This document shows positions 36,834-44,246 of a stretch of DNA of 64,000 nucleotides, in pieces. A program made the translations under genes and the position numbers. A model generated the notes under the pieces. The model worked only from the letters and a program-made list of their open reading frames with translations, searched no databases and was not told where the DNA came from. Numbering within the stretch: position 1 is the stretch's first letter; each line of letters opens with the position of its first letter. Where the stretch lies: assembly GCA_947499505.1 (NCBI GenBank), contig CANMOQ010000004.1, positions 248,001-312,000 on the forward strand, in the 5' to 3' direction. Origin of the DNA: an uncultured Erythrobacter sp. Its GTDB lineage: Bacteria > Pseudomonadota > Alphaproteobacteria > Sphingomonadales > Sphingomonadaceae.

Positions 36834-39002
36834 CTACTCCAATTGCCCGGGGTTGAGTTGAGCTACCATTTTCGCCTCTTGCTGGACCACCCACGCTTCG
36901 ACCGCTTCACGCGCCGCAGCCGGGTCTTCCCCGTCCATCACACGCTTAAGCAGCCTGGCCTGCGCACGGTCCAAGATGTCCACGAACGCTTCCGCCGCAA
37001 CCGTCCGGCGATACTGCGGGACAGGTAGAGTGGCGACATAGCTGGCTGCATCCTCTGCAAGCTCGCGGTACTCTGACATAGCTGTGCGCACAGGAGCGCT
37101 GTTCTGGATAGCGCTTTCGTAGCTGTTGGCTGCTGAGGCTACAGACGAGATGACGCTTGCCGACACTTCCGGATCACCAAAGTCCCCGGCGAACACTAAC
37201 GCGGCCTGACGGGTTTCTGCGGGCGAAAGCTCGCCGCGTACCATCCTCCCGATTAGGCTCTCGGTGGCCGCTTCGGTGCCCCGAATAGCCCTTCGGTGCT
37301 CTTCCCGTTCCGCTCGGCTTTCTAGCCTGTCTTGTCGGGCCTCAATGCGATCCCGTTTGGTTTCGAAGGCGCGCGTGAGCATCAGCAGCTGATCCGGGCT
37401 AATGTCACCGCGCTCGGAAGCAGCGGAGATGTCACGGAGCGTTGTGCGTCCGTTCGCGCCCACCAGGCCAAGCATAAGAGAGGTTGCATTCTCAGAGTGG
37501 CGCTCCTCGTCTGCCCTCACCCATTCCCGCCGGAGGTCTGAAGAGGCCTCGCTGTAGAACTGATTGATCCGGGCAACTTGGCCAGCCGATAGGTTAAGGC
37601 CTTCGAGCCCTGTGATCTCAGCAATCTCCCCTGCGGTTTCGAGAGCGGTCACCGGGTCTGCGTTAGGGTCCGTGAGCCGATGGATGGGGGCGCTTGAAGG
37701 CGCTGCAGCAAAGCCTTCTCCGACTTCAGCTCCCAAAGGGTCGACCTTCTTGCCATCTCGCGTGAGCGTATAGTGGAGGTGCGGGCCGGTGCTTCTGCCA
37801 GTGTTCCCAGTGACAGCGATCACGTCACCCGGATTAAAGCGCCCGTCTTGGATGGGCTGCTCGCTGAGATGTGCAAAGCCTGCGATGGTGCCATCATCAT
37901 ACTTCACCTTGACGGAAAGCCCGCCTCGGTCCGAGTTCCAGACGCGGACAATCTCGCCGCCCATCGCTGCGGGCACCGGAGTGCCGACAGGGACAGCAAT
38001 GTCCACGCCGTTATGGGAACCCTTCCCGCGTTTCGCTCCAAACTCCGAAGTCACCCGGCCTTGTACGGGCATGCGGAGAGCGCCGCTCGCAACCTCAGGA
38101 GAGACAGGAGAGCCAGAAGGAATGGCCGTAGGAGGTCCGCTAGGGAGCGGGGTGTCTGTCCGTCCTCTGAGCCCCGCAATGAGCTTCAGCGCCTCGTCTC
38201 TCCGGCCTTCCGCGCGCAGCGCATCGTAGGCATTGAATACGGAAAGAATGAGCGTGTCTGCCACCTGCTCGTCCGTCACGGTATCGGGCAGTAGTGAGCG
38301 GGCCGCTTCGACATCGAAGGTGCCGCTTTCCTCCACCTGGTCGACCACATTCTGGCTGAAGTGGGAGAGCGCCTCTTGATTGAAGCGTTCTTCGATCCGG
38401 CTCAGAGCGTTTATCTCGAACTGAGGGCGGGCAGTTTGGATGCTCTCTCCAAGATACCGCATGGCCCCAGGCGACTGCAGGTACTCGCGCAGCTCTCCGC
38501 TTTCGGGATCGACCGCGAAGTTGGAGAAGAACTGCTCGGTCCTTTCCAGGGCCTCAGCGCGGCGCTCTTCTAAGAGCGGGCTGTCTTGCTGTTCGATGAT
38601 CTCGTCCAGCTCTTCAGCGAACTCTCGCGTCGCCTTGGTAAAGCCCGTGACGGTCCGGCCCTTGGTCACCGCATTGCGGTAGCCGAGGCTCTTCTCCATC
38701 ATCTCGTCATCAATAGCTCCGGCGGCTTGATCCGCAGCGCCTCGGGCGATGTTGTCTCGCTCGTCAGTGGCGTGCTGGTTAGCCGTGTAGGCTTGGAAGT
38801 CGCCAACACCCTGTTCGAGAATCCCGAGGGTCTTTAACAGAGCATCCGCGCCGCCCACGTCACCCCTTCGGGCACTGCGCAGGCTTGCGTTGGTTTCGAT
38901 TGCTGGAGCGCGCGTTTCACGGCGGGCAGGTATGATGGAGTTCCTGTTCGATACCCGGCTGGATTGCCGCTGGGTTCTAGGCGTTTGATCTCCAAGGTTC
39001 AT
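36834..39002 (-). CDS. Phage internal-virion-like protein with M23 peptidase domain
   Basis: 722 residues. The N-terminal part includes LLKTLGILEQGVGDFQ and TDERDNIARG, which resemble the start of T7 internal virion protein gp15, and is mostly alpha-helical and acidic. Residues 310-425 form a complete M23 (LytM) zinc peptidase domain: H330 and D334 in HNGVDI, H378 in FAHLS, and HLH at 408-410. The C-terminal half is again helical. T7-like virions eject such proteins into the cell with a wall-degrading activity, so this could be an ejection protein with murein hydrolase activity. The family relation is by eye and needs profile search. Confidence 0.72.
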   Translation of the reverse strand: MNLGDQTPRTQRQSSRVSNRNSIIPARRETRAPAIETNASLRSARRGDVGGADALLKTLGILEQGVGDFQAYTANQHATDERDNIARGAADQAAGAIDDEMMEKSLGYRNAVTKGRTVTGFTKATREFAEELDEIIEQQDSPLLEERRAEALERTEQFFSNFAVDPESGELREYLQSPGAMRYLGESIQTARPQFEINALSRIEERFNQEALSHFSQNVVDQVEESGTFDVEAARSLLPDTVTDEQVADTLILSVFNAYDALRAEGRRDEALKLIAGLRGRTDTPLPSGPPTAIPSGSPVSPEVASGALRMPVQGRVTSEFGAKRGKGSHNGVDIAVPVGTPVPAAMGGEIVRVWNSDRGGLSVKVKYDDGTIAGFAHLSEQPIQDGRFNPGDVIAVTGNTGRSTGPHLHYTLTRDGKKVDPLGAEVGEGFAAAPSSAPIHRLTDPNADPVTALETAGEIAEITGLEGLNLSAGQVARINQFYSEASSDLRREWVRADEERHSENATSLMLGLVGANGRTTLRDISAASERGDISPDQLLMLTRAFETKRDRIEARQDRLESRAEREEHRRAIRGTEAATESLIGRMVRGELSPAETRQAALVFAGDFGDPEVSASVISSVASAANSYESAIQNSAPVRTAMSEYRELAEDAASYVATLPVPQYRRTVAAEAFVDILDRAQARLLKRVMDGEDPAAAREAVEAWVVQQEAKMVAQLNPGQLE

Positions 39003-39505
39003 TGGGGGCCTTTCGGCGCTGCCCGGTCAACCCGAGGGGCTGAGCTGCAACGCAACGTGTGGGTTTAGGTTAGGATTGGGTTGGATGGCGGGACCGGAAA
39101 TGTCGGTTCACCGTACAAATGACTCGGCTCGACTCGGGAAGTTTCAACGATGTGGAACCATCGGTTTTCAGACACTTACGCCGCACCCATAGTGTTAGCC
39201 CCACAAACAGGAGGGACGAATGACACAAGTGCAGAGTGATGAGACCGTTGGAACAGGCGAGCGGGCGAAAGCAGTCCACGCGAGGCTTGAGAAGCTTCTC
39301 GGGAAAGACAGCAAAAGCACCCCCGCCCGGTAAGTATGCCGGGGGTTCCGCGCCCCAACGGTATCTCTTGGATAACCGACAGGAGGCCGAAGGGGCGCGG
39401 TATGCTCGCTTTGCGGTAGCACCCCCTACGGGGGGTAACCGCCGCGGTCGCTAGCGTATTGGGGGATTCGGATTTTTTCAGGCTGAGCGATCAGGTATTC
39501 AAGAG
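39003..39505 (+). other. Gap between two leftward genes, with a small rightward gene and hairpins
   Basis: 503 bases without a leftward gene. It holds the 37-residue frame 39220-39333. ACCCCCG (39319-39325) and CGGGGGT (39340-39346) form a perfect 7-bp stem over its stop codon. ACCCCC-TACG-GGGGGT at 39421-39436 is a compact hairpin. The stretch at 39064-39085 repeats TTAGG/TTGGG. I see no phage-type promoter here. Confidence 0.6.
39220..39333 (+). CDS. Very small protein, 37 residues
   Basis: ATG at 39220 preceded by CAGGAGGG with 4 bases between, the strongest ribosome-binding site in this part of the element. It encodes 37 residues beginning MTQVQSDETVGTGERAK, with HARLEKLLGK, a likely short amphipathic helix. 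It lies on the strand opposite to the flanking genes. The hairpin at the stop codon could terminate its transcript. Function is unknown. Confidence 0.5.
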   Translation: MTQVQSDETVGTGERAKAVHARLEKLLGKDSKSTPAR

Positions 39506-39730
39506 CTAGCCTAACGCGAGCCGGGTTCGAGGATGCTTTAGCGCCTCCTCAATCCACGCACTCTTTAACGCGTACTCGGCGAACCTATCACGGTTGTCGC
39601 CGGACTGTTCGGCGACGGCGGCGTAAGGAAACCGCATGAAGCTGTGCAGACGAGGAACAACGGCAATCGTGTCGCGCGGCACCCGGATTGTCTCTCCGAA
39701 GACGCCTCGATATTCTCGAAACTCGCTCAT
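39506..39730 (-). CDS. Small protein of unknown function
   Basis: 74 residues, acidic/basic mixed, no motif I recognise; includes TIRVPRDTIAVVPRLHSFMR and DRFAEYALKSAWIEEALK. Its ATG overlaps the stop of the upstream zinc-finger gene as ATGA, which argues that it is real and coupled. Part of the run of small leftward genes. Confidence 0.65.
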   Translation of the reverse strand: MSEFREYRGVFGETIRVPRDTIAVVPRLHSFMRFPYAAVAEQSGDNRDRFAEYALKSAWIEEALKHPRTRLALG

Positions 39731-40122
39731 CGGACAACCCCGGCGGTAACCTTTGGACCGAAGCCGTGGAGAGCGCGGTGATTGCGTTCTCGCTCGCGTC
39801 GCCGCTCACGGGTTTTCTCATCTTTCAGACGCTTTCGATATGCGGCAAGTGCCGTCTCATCGATTGGCTTGTTGGGAAAGACAGCATCCCTCACTTCGGG
39901 GCTTAGAGCTTCGGGGTTCTTGCCCCCGTGCTGCATGATCTCGTTTTGAACCTTCCGCGCGAGCGAAGGGCCGTCACGCTTGTAGGCTACGGCAGCAGCA
40001 CGGCTGCAGTCCTTGCACTTGGACCGCCGAGGTCCGTGTGGGCGCGAACGCCTAAGCAGATAGAACTGGTCCGAAGACTTGGTATCGCCGCACGTGGTGC
40101 AGCGTCTCGATTTCGTGGTCAT
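39727..40122 (-). CDS. Small zinc-finger protein
   Basis: 131 residues with an N-terminal zinc finger: RCTTCGDTKSSDQFYLLRR then SKCKDCSRAAA, that is CxxC and CxxC about 21 residues apart. This is like the zinc modules found beside phage HNH endonucleases. The C-terminal part is a highly basic Arg/Glu helix (KDEKTRERRRERERNH). No HNH motif is present, so nucleic-acid binding rather than cleavage is the fair inference. Coupled to the 74-residue gene. Confidence 0.7.
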   Translation of the reverse strand: MTTKSRRCTTCGDTKSSDQFYLLRRSRPHGPRRSKCKDCSRAAAVAYKRDGPSLARKVQNEIMQHGGKNPEALSPEVRDAVFPNKPIDETALAAYRKRLKDEKTRERRRERERNHRALHGFGPKVTAGVVR

Positions 40123-40304
40123 AACTGGTGCTCCGTTGATGGTCAGCGCGGGGCTGCGATCATGAGGGCGGTTGTCGGGGTAGCGTCAGCGAAAGTGGCC
40201 TGTCGCACTCTCGGTGTTCTGCGGGTCAGAGGACGGCGTAGCGTACCGCGTCGCCAACGAAGCAGGATCGGGGGCGAGCGTGTGCGACGAAGGACGCTAA
40301 GGCC

Positions 40305-40844
40305 TTATTCTGTGCGGGCCAGCCTCTGCCTTTGCCTGTCCTGCCAGCGCTTACGCTCATTGGATTCGGGCGAACGTGAAGTGAAGCCCCTGATACCATC
40401 GGCTCTCAGAGTCGCGTCGAACTCTTCGCGGGTCACAACGCCCCAACCCTTTCGGTTGAACTGATAAGCCAGTTCTTCGTGAGCTGTGCGAGGACCGACC
40501 AAGAGCCCGAATGTTGGCGGCTTTGCCACCCGGCTACTGACCGGACCGATAGGACCAATGTATCCAGCTTTGTGGAGGGCTCTGGAGATAGGAGACCAAG
40601 TGCCTGGTCCAGACTTCGGGCCTCCCGTGGCCGCAGTGCCTCGATGGGCGCGCTTACGGCATGGAGTGGCGCAAAAACGTGAGTTCGACCGGATAGAGCG
40701 ATAGGTCGCTCCGCACTGGTCGCAGGTGCGCTCGCGTCCCCTAGGTGTCCTTACAGGACCGGAAGGGGCAGCGACGGTGTTCGTGGTAATGGGATATCTC
40801 CCACTGCGGTGGCCAGAGCCGTAGCGGCCTGGATGTCGTCCCAT
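40305..40844 (-). CDS. Zinc-finger protein, unknown function
   Basis: 179 residues. A basic, glycine- and arginine-rich N-terminal part, then a CDQCGATYRSIRSNSRFCATP segment, with CxxC and a later pair FCxxxC, likely one zinc. The C-terminal part includes PRTAHEELAYQFNRKGWGVV. Its N-terminal codons overlap the end of the 49-residue frame by 94 bases in another frame, so the true start may be lower. It is followed by the 131-residue gene after 182 bases. Confidence 0.6.
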   Translation of the reverse strand: MGRHPGRYGSGHRSGRYPITTNTVAAPSGPVRTPRGRERTCDQCGATYRSIRSNSRFCATPCRKRAHRGTAATGGPKSGPGTWSPISRALHKAGYIGPIGPVSSRVAKPPTFGLLVGPRTAHEELAYQFNRKGWGVVTREEFDATLRADGIRGFTSRSPESNERKRWQDRQRQRLARTE

Positions 40845-40900
40845 AGGTAAGCGCCTTGGGCGCTGAAGTCGGGGATTGAGTGATTGCTCGGGCTGTTCAT
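40751..40900 (-). CDS. Very small protein, 49 residues
   Basis: ATG at 40900 has CAGGAGG upstream with good spacing. It encodes 49 residues beginning MNSPSNHSIPDFSAQGAYLW, and ends in a proline-rich tail. It overlaps the next gene by 94 bases, so at least one of the two boundaries is uncertain. A longer frame from 40990 would run back into the 101-residue gene. Confidence 0.45.
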   Translation of the reverse strand: MNSPSNHSIPDFSAQGAYLWDDIQAATALATAVGDIPLPRTPSLPLPVL

Positions 40901-40937
40901 GGCTCGGGCCTCCTGGGTTGATAGGGTTGGGTTTGGT

Positions 40938-41243
40938 TTACTTCTGACGCCCAAGACCGTGACCGAATGAAGGTTCGGTGGGTGTCTCATAGGCGACCGG
41001 AACGAGGCCTGAGGGTATCTCGGCCAACGGTTCTCGCTCTTGCTCTTCCACTGGCTCGGGCTCAGCTAGCGGTTCCGCTGCGACCATAGTGGTGACAGTG
41101 AACGGCAAGCCAATGATAGGCGTCTCGACCTCCACACTCGGCAGGGGCGTCAGCGGTTGTGCGGCAGGGGAGCCATTAGAGCGCTTGGGGCGTCTCGCTT
41201 TGGGCAAGGGATGACCTCTCCCGAGGTGGGAGCAGCGGCGCAT
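40938..41243 (-). CDS. Small protein of unknown function
   Basis: 101 residues with a basic start (RRCSHLGRGHPLPKARRPKR) and an acidic, proline-rich second half. No recognised domain; likely disordered. Its ATG shares one base with the stop of the 267-residue gene (TGATG), which supports coupled translation. Confidence 0.6.
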   Translation of the reverse strand: MRRCSHLGRGHPLPKARRPKRSNGSPAAQPLTPLPSVEVETPIIGLPFTVTTMVAAEPLAEPEPVEEQEREPLAEIPSGLVPVAYETPTEPSFGHGLGRQK

Positions 41244-42046
41244 CAGGTGCGGTCGCTACGCTTCATTCGGGCTAGGATTTCGGCACGCTCCGCGACCTGT
41301 TCCTCTCGGACCATCTTGGCAGCAAGCTCCTGGGCCTCCTGTTCGCGGGCGAACATGTCTGCCTGCTTCTGCAGTATCTTCGCAGAAGCGATCTCAGCAT
41401 GTGCCAAGCGCCTTGCGCCGATGATGCCGTGGCTTCCGTCTTCCTTGACTAGCAAACGGATATCGCGATCCAGACCGTCAATAGCTTCCTGCCATTTTTG
41501 ACGGGTGTGATCCGAGAGCCAGTATATCGGCTCTGCGGATACCTCGCCAGTCGTGGGGTCTTCGACCTTGCGGACATCGACTACCTTGTCGATCCCCTTC
41601 TGAAGGACGTCGCGCTTGTCGTAGAAGGACTGGACGTCCATCGCGATCTGAGCCTGCTCTTTATGGAATGGGAGGGAGTTAGGGTGAACCCCGACCTTGC
41701 CACGAATAGCGCCTAGCTGCGCGGTAGCGGCCTCACGGGCCAGCTTCTCTTCGCGCTCCGCCCGGTCCTCAGCGGACATGTTCGGCATGCTGTCTAGCTT
41801 GCGGTAAATCTCGGACTTCTTCTCAGGCGAAAGAGCCGTAGCTTTCATTTTTGGAAGACCCGAGCTTAGGGTACTGTTGACGTTCCCCCTCACGTCCCGG
41901 ATGGAATCCATAGCGCGGACCTGTTCGAGGTACGGCTGGAGTTCGGGGGAGACCTCATTGGCGGGAGCACGTCGGTGCCCATAGCTGGTCACGACTGCGC
42001 GCAGGTCTTCGCTGCCGCCTTCGGCGGGTTGGTTATCGGTAGACAT
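41243..42046 (-). CDS. Helical phage-type protein of unknown function
   Basis: 267 residues, strongly charged and predicted to be mainly alpha-helical, with coiled-coil-like stretches at MSAEDRAEREEKLAREAATA and in the C-terminal EQEAQELAAKMVREEQVAE. It is the first gene after promoter P2 and leads the run of small coupled genes. A structural or scaffolding role would fit the position in a phage late operon, but nothing in the sequence proves it. Confidence 0.65.
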   Translation of the reverse strand: MSTDNQPAEGGSEDLRAVVTSYGHRRAPANEVSPELQPYLEQVRAMDSIRDVRGNVNSTLSSGLPKMKATALSPEKKSEIYRKLDSMPNMSAEDRAEREEKLAREAATAQLGAIRGKVGVHPNSLPFHKEQAQIAMDVQSFYDKRDVLQKGIDKVVDVRKVEDPTTGEVSAEPIYWLSDHTRQKWQEAIDGLDRDIRLLVKEDGSHGIIGARRLAHAEIASAKILQKQADMFAREQEAQELAAKMVREEQVAERAEILARMKRSDRT

Positions 42047-42236
42047 ATGGTTGGATGCTTTCTGGCAAGGCCTTGGCCGTTGCCTCTAGCGTTGGTGTTG
42101 TGTGCCCGGAGCGGGCACGGCTCGTCCTCGGTTACCCTTTCAGGTTCCCGATGAATTTAGGGAGATGTCTGGAGGAGGATTGATCCCGTCAGCGATGCTT
42201 CTCTGCATCTGGCAGGGAAGAGGCTGGGGGTCTTAA

Positions 42237-42332
42237 GGGGCACCGAAGGAACACCTAAGGTTCTCCTATAGGTACTACCTAATCCTCTCTACCTCGCGGT
42301 TTCGTATCTCCGAGGATGAGGGTTAATCGAAG
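42237..42332. repeat. Long direct repeat, copy B (contains promoter P2)
   Basis: Same orientation as copy A. The first block GGGGCACCGAAGGAACACCT onward matches copy A at most positions over about 48 bases, including CACCTAAGGT and GGTACTACCTAATCCTCTC. Then copy B has about 16 extra bases before the shared CCGAGGrTGAGGG block. The arrangement, repeat units then promoter, is the same in both. Confidence 0.85.
42309..42328 (-). promoter_or_regulatory. Phage T3-type promoter P2
   Basis: Reverse-strand sequence GATTAACCCTCATCCTCGGA; predicted first G at 42311. ATTAACCCTCA is identical to the T3 promoter recognition part. It faces the 267-residue gene, whose ATG is 265 bases downstream. The leader passes through the CCTAAGG repeats of copy B. 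Confidence 0.7.
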
Positions 42333-42452
42333 TGTGCACCGAAACACGCCGGGAAATCCCGCAATGGAACACAGCCAAGGCGTAGGTAGAAATCTCACAG
42401 TTCTTCAATAAGTGCCCGCCGGACAGCCCTTTCGTTTGAGGTTGAGGAAGTC

Positions 42453-42487
42453 GGGAGAGAGAACGACACAAGCTTCGGCTCTCTCCC
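42453..42487 (-). terminator. Hairpin after the integrase gene
   Basis: GGGAGAGAG and CTCTCTCCC make a perfect 9-bp stem with a 17-base loop, 48 bases beyond the integrase stop. There is no clear T tract, so it may be a processing or factor-dependent site. Confidence 0.5.
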
Positions 42488-42534
42488 TTCAAACGTCCCA
42501 GTCCAGCCAGTCCAGATAGGGCGCGGCCCAAGCC

Positions 42535-44154
42535 TCAATCCACCCATGCGAAACGGATCGAAGTCTCCCCTCCCTGTCTCCAGCGGAACCGAAGGAGACC
42601 CATGACATAGTCTATAACGACTCCTTCGAACGTAGACCGCAGGACAGTATTCAAATGCGCCTTGTTAGGGTCGGGAACTGCCTCGCCTTCTTCATCGCGC
42701 AGTACGTCCGCAAGCGCCTCGGCTCTAACCATTGCCAGCCCGTGGTCTGCCATTGACCGTTGCTGATCCAAAGCAACGAAGTCAGCTTTGTAGGAATTGA
42801 GAGCGGCGTCTGTTGCCCGCATTCGGGCCGCGATTGCCGTCGTAGGCCTACGCTCTTGCGTTTCGTGTAGTGCCTTAAGCTCGTCCTCTCCCACTGAGAT
42901 AGCAGCCTCCAGGTTCGCACATTCGGCATCCAGCTGGCCCCCAGCATCACCAACGGGGACTGCCGCGAGCAACGATTGCCACTTGTCCAAGAACACATCC
43001 TCTAATCCCTCCAGAGATATAGACCTGTAGGCATGGGCGGCGGCTCCTGCCTTCGCTGCTGTGCAAACGAGTTTCGGATTACCAGGCTTCCTGGTCGTCC
43101 CCTTCATGACCCGCGTCATCCTACTCCCGCACTCAGGGCATTCAGCAAGCCCTGCAAACAGATTGACTACCTTTGCATTAGCGCCCCGTCCGCGTGTGGC
43201 GGGAGCTTTGCCGTCTTTCAGCGCTCGAACTGCAAACCAGTCAGCTTCACTTACGACAGCTGGGAATACGCCTTTGATAGGTTCTTCCAGCACGCGAACG
43301 CGCTTGTTGTTGGAATAATCCATGCGTCCCGGAACTAGGTCACCGACTACTGAGGGACTGCGGAGAACCTTGGAGACGGTAGAACGGTGCCACATCTTAC
43401 CGCGACCCATTACCGGCACCTCTTCCAGGTTGAACGTTTGAGCAGTCTTGTGTTCCCCGACACCAGCGAGCGCCATCTTGAATATTCGACGTACAGTGTC
43501 AGCGTGTGGGGAGCGCTCGATCCACTTCTCGTTTTCCCACTGGAGCCAGGAAGGGCCCTTGGCAGTTAACTTGGTGTCTTGGCCCTTGCGGACTCGCTGG
43601 CGCTTCTCCTCCCACGCAGCGGACAGACGCTGGCCCTTCACCTTGCTTTCCTCGTGTGCACGCCAAGAGACCATAAGTGCGATTAGGAGCGCCGTGGGGT
43701 CGTTATCGAGGCGTTCCCTGTCAAACTCTTGGCCGTCGCTTAGGGTGGCAATGATGACGCCCGCATCAACGATGTCATCAAGCAGACGTGAGACTCGGCG
43801 GGGCGTCATTCTGCTTATGCGATCTAAGCTCTCGACTACGAGGTATGAGCCATCCGGTACCAGTGCCTCTCGGCATGCCTGGAGGAATACACCCAGCCCG
43901 CCCTCCTTGTTGGTGTTGGCTCCACGATATGCAGATACGCCCAAGTCAGTAAGGCTGAGGCGCTCGTCGAATACGAGAGGCTGCAAGCCCTCCTTGAGGC
44001 GCTCCGAGTTTTTGTTGACCATCCATCTGTGAGCTCCCTCTGCTTGTCGCCTCTGGCTATCCCCACCAGCCTGTTCGGGGGTACTGAAACGAGTGTAGCT
44101 ATAAACTCGAGGAGCATTGATACTAACTTGCTTCTGTTCAATCTCAGCGACCAT
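42535..44154 (-). CDS. Large serine recombinase (integrase of the comM element)
   Basis: Integrase that catalyses the insertion and, with a partner factor, excision of the element. The 539 residues have the catalytic domain at about 15-160 with YSYTRFSTPEQ (Ser24 nucleophile) and VVESLDRISRMT, the Recombinase domain at about 190-300, a zinc ribbon with C339, C342 and C364 and a His near 374 in place of the fourth Cys, and a coiled coil (about 415-470). The ATG at 44154 has GGGAGAA 6 bases before it; the upstream GTG at 44232 would lie in the attachment arm. Promoter P1 ends 51 bases before the ATG. No excision factor is recognisable. Confidence 0.95.
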   Translation of the reverse strand: MVAEIEQKQVSINAPRVYSYTRFSTPEQAGGDSQRRQAEGAHRWMVNKNSERLKEGLQPLVFDERLSLTDLGVSAYRGANTNKEGGLGVFLQACREALVPDGSYLVVESLDRISRMTPRRVSRLLDDIVDAGVIIATLSDGQEFDRERLDNDPTALLIALMVSWRAHEESKVKGQRLSAAWEEKRQRVRKGQDTKLTAKGPSWLQWENEKWIERSPHADTVRRIFKMALAGVGEHKTAQTFNLEEVPVMGRGKMWHRSTVSKVLRSPSVVGDLVPGRMDYSNNKRVRVLEEPIKGVFPAVVSEADWFAVRALKDGKAPATRGRGANAKVVNLFAGLAECPECGSRMTRVMKGTTRKPGNPKLVCTAAKAGAAAHAYRSISLEGLEDVFLDKWQSLLAAVPVGDAGGQLDAECANLEAAISVGEDELKALHETQERRPTTAIAARMRATDAALNSYKADFVALDQQRSMADHGLAMVRAEALADVLRDEEGEAVPDPNKAHLNTVLRSTFEGVVIDYVMGLLRFRWRQGGETSIRFAWVD

Positions 44155-44202
44155 GTGGGTTCTCCCTTTCCGTTCACCTGAGCGCAGAGAAAAGGTTCTC
44201 TC

Positions 44203-44222
44203 GCCGATGGTGAGGGTTAGTT
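44203..44222 (-). promoter_or_regulatory. Phage T3-type promoter P1 (integrase)
   Basis: Reverse-strand sequence AACTAACCCTCACCATCGGC, 15 of 20 positions as in T3, with predicted first G at 44205. It lies between the attR arm and the integrase ATG. If recognised by a phage RNA polymerase, it would switch on the integrase during phage infection. Confidence 0.65.
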
Positions 44223-44232
44223 GGGTCCACAC

Positions 44233-44246
44233 GTTCTCTAAGTGCT
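44233..44246. mobile_element. attR: right junction of the serine-integrase element
   Basis: GTTCTC (44233-44238), TAAG, then the core TGCT (44243-44246), after which comM resumes with GATGATGGGG. See attL for the symmetric arrangement around CT at 44245-44246. Confidence 0.88.

Larger units (their letters stand above)
42047..42534. other. Non-coding regulatory region between integrase and the late-type operon
   Basis: 488 bases. It contains direct repeat copy B with promoter P2, a hairpin GTGCCCG-GAG-CGGGCAC at 42102-42118, another short inverted pair around GATGC/GCATC at 42193-42208, and the stem GGGAGAGAG (42453-42461) with CTCTCTCCC (42479-42487) that could end integrase transcripts. Confidence 0.65.
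32263..44246. mobile_element. 12.0 kb integrated element with phage-like features, inserted in comM
   Basis: Bounded by attL and attR and encoding a large serine integrase at the right end. Contents from left: a coupled MBL/membrane-protein operon, two secreted proteins on the other strand, a resolvase with a res-like array, a 722-residue phage internal-virion-like protein, a string of small genes, and the integrase. Three T3-type phage promoters face left. There are no recognisable capsid, portal, terminase, tail or RNA polymerase genes, so it is either a phage satellite or a degenerate prophage. The left 3.5 kb looks richer in A+T than the flanking chromosome. Confidence 0.9.

Noticed and set aside
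40961..40985. A fourth possible phage promoter (ATACCCTCA on the reverse strand)
   Set aside because: Only the central CCCTCA part matches; the TAA upstream part and GG start are missing.
40896..40990. Longer reading of the 49-residue protein starting at 40990
   Set aside because: The added codons overlap the 101-residue gene and lack a ribosome site, while ATG 40900 has CAGGAGG.
42289..42531. 80-codon frame between the integrase and promoter P2
   Set aside because: It crosses promoter P2 and the hairpin, and has no ribosome site or recognisable pattern.
32263..44246. The element as a transposon of the AbaR/Tn7-like type known in comM
   Set aside because: There are no tnsABCDE-like genes and no target duplication; the large serine integrase and matched attachment cores explain it.
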